From positions 1 to 6,538 of the forward strand of contig JALVWX010000234.1 of assembly GCA_027023165.1 (NCBI GenBank): a stretch of 6,538 nt of DNA, given 5' to 3'. Made by a program: the position numbers and the translations under genes. A model generated the notes under the pieces. The model was not told the DNA's origin, did not search any database, and saw only the letters and a list, made by a program, of their open reading frames with translations. Source of the stretch: Thermococcus sp. Its GTDB lineage: Archaea > Methanobacteriota_B > Thermococci > Thermococcales > Thermococcaceae. This document shows, piece by piece, positions 4,464 to 6,538 of this stretch (its first letter is position 1; each line of letters begins with the position of its first letter).

Positions 4464-6538
4464 ATGAAAGTAGACTTCAAGGCCATTGAGGAGAAGTGGC
4501 AGAGGCGCTGGCTAGAGGAGAGAATCTTCGAACCTGACAGAAAAGCCAAGCCCAAGGAGAAGAAGTTCTACATAACGGTAGCCTTTCCATATCTTTCGGG
4601 CCATCTCCACGTCGGCCACGCGAGGACCTACACGATCCCGGACGTCATAGCGCGCTTTAAGAGAATGCAGGGCTACAACGTGCTCTTCCCTATGGGATGG
4701 CACATCACCGGCGCGCCGATAGTCGGAATCGCCGAGAGAATAAAGAACCGCGACCCGAAGACGATACACATCTACCGCGACGTATACAAGGTTCCCGAGG
4801 AAATCCTCTGGAAGTTCGAAGACCCGAAGGAGATAGTCAAGTACTTCATGAAGTCCGCAAAGGAGACGTTCATACGGGCGGGCTTTGGCGTTGACTGGAC
4901 GAGGGAGTTCCACACGACAAGCCTCTTCCCGCCATTCAGCAAGTTCATAGAGTGGCAGTTCTGGACGCTCAAGGACATGGGGCTGGTCGTTAAAGGCGCC
5001 CATAGGGTTCGCTGGGACCCCGTCGTAGGAACCCCGCTCGGAGACCACGACATAATGGAGGGCGAAGACGTTCAAATCCTGGAGTACGTCATAATCAAGT
5101 TCATTCTGGAAGAGAACGGCGAGAGAATCTACATGCCAGCTGCGACCCTCAGACCCGAGACCGTCTACGGCGTCACCAACATGTGGCTGAACCCCAACGC
5201 GACCTACGTTAAAGCGAAGGTAAGGCGCGGTGAGAAGGAAGAGACCTGGATAGTCAGCAAGGAGGCAGCATACAAGCTCTCCTTCCAGGACAGGGAGATA
5301 GAGATCATAGAGGAGTTCAAGGGCGAGAGGCTCATCGGCAAATACGTGAAGAACCCTGTGACGGGCGACGAGGTCATAATCCTGCCGGCAGAGTTCGTTG
5401 ACCCGGACAACGCAACTGGGGTAGTCATGAGCGTTCCAGCCCACGCTCCCTTCGACCACATAGCCTTACAAGACCTGAAGAAGGAGACCGAGCTCCTGCT
5501 GAAGTACGACATAGACCCGCGCGTTGTCGAGGGGATAAGCTACATCTCCCTCATCAAGCTGGAGGGCTACGGTGAGTTCCCGGCCGTTGAAGAAGCTCAG
5601 AAGCTCGGCGTGAAGAGCCAGAAGGACAGGGAGAAGCTCGAGGAGGCAACCAAGACCATCTACAAGGCAGAGTACCACAAGGGACGCTTTAAGATAGAAC
5701 CCTACGCCGGAAAACCCGTGCAGGAGGTAAAGGACCTCATCGCGAAAGAACTGATGGAAAAGGGAATAGCCGAGATAATGTACGAGTTCGCAGAGAAGCC
5801 AGTCATTTCGCGCTTTGGCAACCAGGCAGTCATCAAGATAATCCACGACCAGTGGTTCATCGACTACGGTAACCCCGAGTGGAAGGAGAAGGCGAGAGAG
5901 GCTTTAGCAAACATGACGATTTACCCGGAGAGCAGAAGGGCACAGTTCGAGGCCGTAATAGAGTGGCTAGACAAGAAGGCCTGCGCGAGGAAAGTTGGAT
6001 TGGGAACGCCCCTGCCCTGGGACCCGGAGTGGGTAATCGAGAGCCTGAGCGACTCCACAATCTACATGGCCTACTATACTATAAGCAGACACATCAACCA
6101 GCTGAGGAAGGAGGGCAAACTCGACCCGGAGAAGCTCACGAGGGAGTTCTTCGACTATATCTTCCGCGAGGAGTTCAGCGAGGAGCGCGAGAAGGAGCTT
6201 GAGGAGAAGACCGGAATTCCAGCGGAGACAATCCATGAGATGAAGGAGGAGTTCGAGTACTGGTATCCCCTAGACTGGCGTTGCTCCGCCAAAGACCTCA
6301 TACCGAACCACCTGACGTTCTTCATCTTCAACCACACCGCGATATTCAGGAAGGAGCACTGGCCGAAGGGAATAGCCGTCAACGGCTTCGGAACGCTGGA
6401 AGGACAGAAGATGAGCAAGAGCAAGGGCAACGTGCTGAACTTCATAGATGCAATCGAGGAGAACGGTGCCGATGTAGTCAGGCTCTACATAATGAGCCTC
6501 GCCGAGCACGACAGCGACTTCGACTGGCGCAGGAAAGA
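4464..6538 (+). CDS. leuS: Leucyl-tRNA synthetase, archaeal type, 3' end cut by window
   Basis: Class I aminoacyl-tRNA synthetase that attaches leucine to tRNA-Leu in the cytoplasm. The window holds 691 full codons of a protein of about 965 residues; the frame is open throughout. Seen in order: N-terminal KAIEEKWQRRW (6-16); the HIGH motif as HLHVGH (47-52) in the Rossmann fold; the inserted CP1 editing domain with TLRPETVYG (from 228) and VMSVPAHAPFDH (321-332, D331 the editing-site acid); WFIDYGNPEW after the insertion; WYPLDWRCS; and KMSKS at 649-653 (6408-6422). The position of the editing insert and the sequence match Pyrococcus LeuRS as I recall it. The anticodon-binding and C-terminal tRNA-contact domains are outside. 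ATG 4464 follows GGGAGGT by 7 nt. It is preceded by a long structured leader. Confidence 0.97.
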   Translation, partial: MKVDFKAIEEKWQRRWLEERIFEPDRKAKPKEKKFYITVAFPYLSGHLHVGHARTYTIPDVIARFKRMQGYNVLFPMGWHITGAPIVGIAERIKNRDPKTIHIYRDVYKVPEEILWKFEDPKEIVKYFMKSAKETFIRAGFGVDWTREFHTTSLFPPFSKFIEWQFWTLKDMGLVVKGAHRVRWDPVVGTPLGDHDIMEGEDVQILEYVIIKFILEENGERIYMPAATLRPETVYGVTNMWLNPNATYVKAKVRRGEKEETWIVSKEAAYKLSFQDREIEIIEEFKGERLIGKYVKNPVTGDEVIILPAEFVDPDNATGVVMSVPAHAPFDHIALQDLKKETELLLKYDIDPRVVEGISYISLIKLEGYGEFPAVEEAQKLGVKSQKDREKLEEATKTIYKAEYHKGRFKIEPYAGKPVQEVKDLIAKELMEKGIAEIMYEFAEKPVISRFGNQAVIKIIHDQWFIDYGNPEWKEKAREALANMTIYPESRRAQFEAVIEWLDKKACARKVGLGTPLPWDPEWVIESLSDSTIYMAYYTISRHINQLRKEGKLDPEKLTREFFDYIFREEFSEEREKELEEKTGIPAETIHEMKEEFEYWYPLDWRCSAKDLIPNHLTFFIFNHTAIFRKEHWPKGIAVNGFGTLEGQKMSKSKGNVLNFIDAIEENGADVVRLYIMSLAEHDSDFDWRRK

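Noticed and set aside
4512..5459. 315-codon open frame on the minus strand within leuS
   Set aside because: It is antisense to the well-conserved catalytic and editing parts of LeuRS, has no promoter or Shine-Dalgarno, and its residues look like a shadow of biased codons.
1..6538. tRNA or rRNA genes, CRISPR arrays, insertion sequences
   Set aside because: Read on both strands; no cloverleaf, no regularly spaced repeats and no transposase-like frame were seen.

Overview
The window reads as chromosomal DNA of a hyperthermophilic euryarchaeon of the order Thermococcales, most likely Thermococcus. The evidence is the archaeal-only or archaeal-type genes (ribosomal protein eL15, RNase P component 3, a COG1325 RNA-binding protein, archaeal LeuRS), a 7-TM DUF835 protein of a kind common in this order, TATA-type promoters placed at a fixed distance from start codons, and protein sequences that closely resemble Pyrococcus and Thermococcus homologues as I remember them. 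No database search was possible.

Layout from left to right. A minus-strand pair of RNA-metabolism genes comes first: the 5' part of rnp3 (RNase P) and the COG1325 gene, which overlap by 4 nt. Next, on the plus strand, is a compact vapB-vapC toxin-antitoxin module, also with a 4-nt overlap. Its TATA box is framed by a perfect 8-bp inverted repeat, a likely autoregulatory operator. Converging on vapC is the gene for ribosomal protein eL15 (rpl15e) on the minus strand, with a hairpin plus T-rich terminator-like end. In many archaea eL15, COG1325 and Rpp30 genes lie together, so vapBC looks like an insertion that split this cluster. The toxin has tyrosine at the place of a usual catalytic aspartate, so it may be inactive or attenuated.

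Divergent from rpl15e is an M24 metallopeptidase gene (pepQ, Xaa-Pro dipeptidase type) with all metal ligands present. Its 3' end overlaps by 11 nt the convergent end of an AT-richer gene for a 7-TM protein with a C-terminal DUF835 domain. That gene appears to be transcribed without a leader.

The last part is leuS (archaeal leucyl-tRNA synthetase, cut by the window end after about 691 codons), preceded by an unusual leader of about 119 nt. The promoter places the transcription start on the ATG of a possible leaderless 16-codon ORF with three Leu codons. Behind it are a G6/C6 long-range pairing, a 5-bp hairpin and a CU-rich segment able to pair with the leuS Shine-Dalgarno sequence. This leader is the best candidate in the window for an undescribed regulatory system (leucine- or charging-responsive control of LeuRS); the function is inferred, not shown.

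A consistent start-codon geometry helps the annotation. Four genes have a GGTGA/GGTGG Shine-Dalgarno exactly 5 nt before ATG, and the GTG inside it is in frame, so naive callers will extend each protein by three residues.
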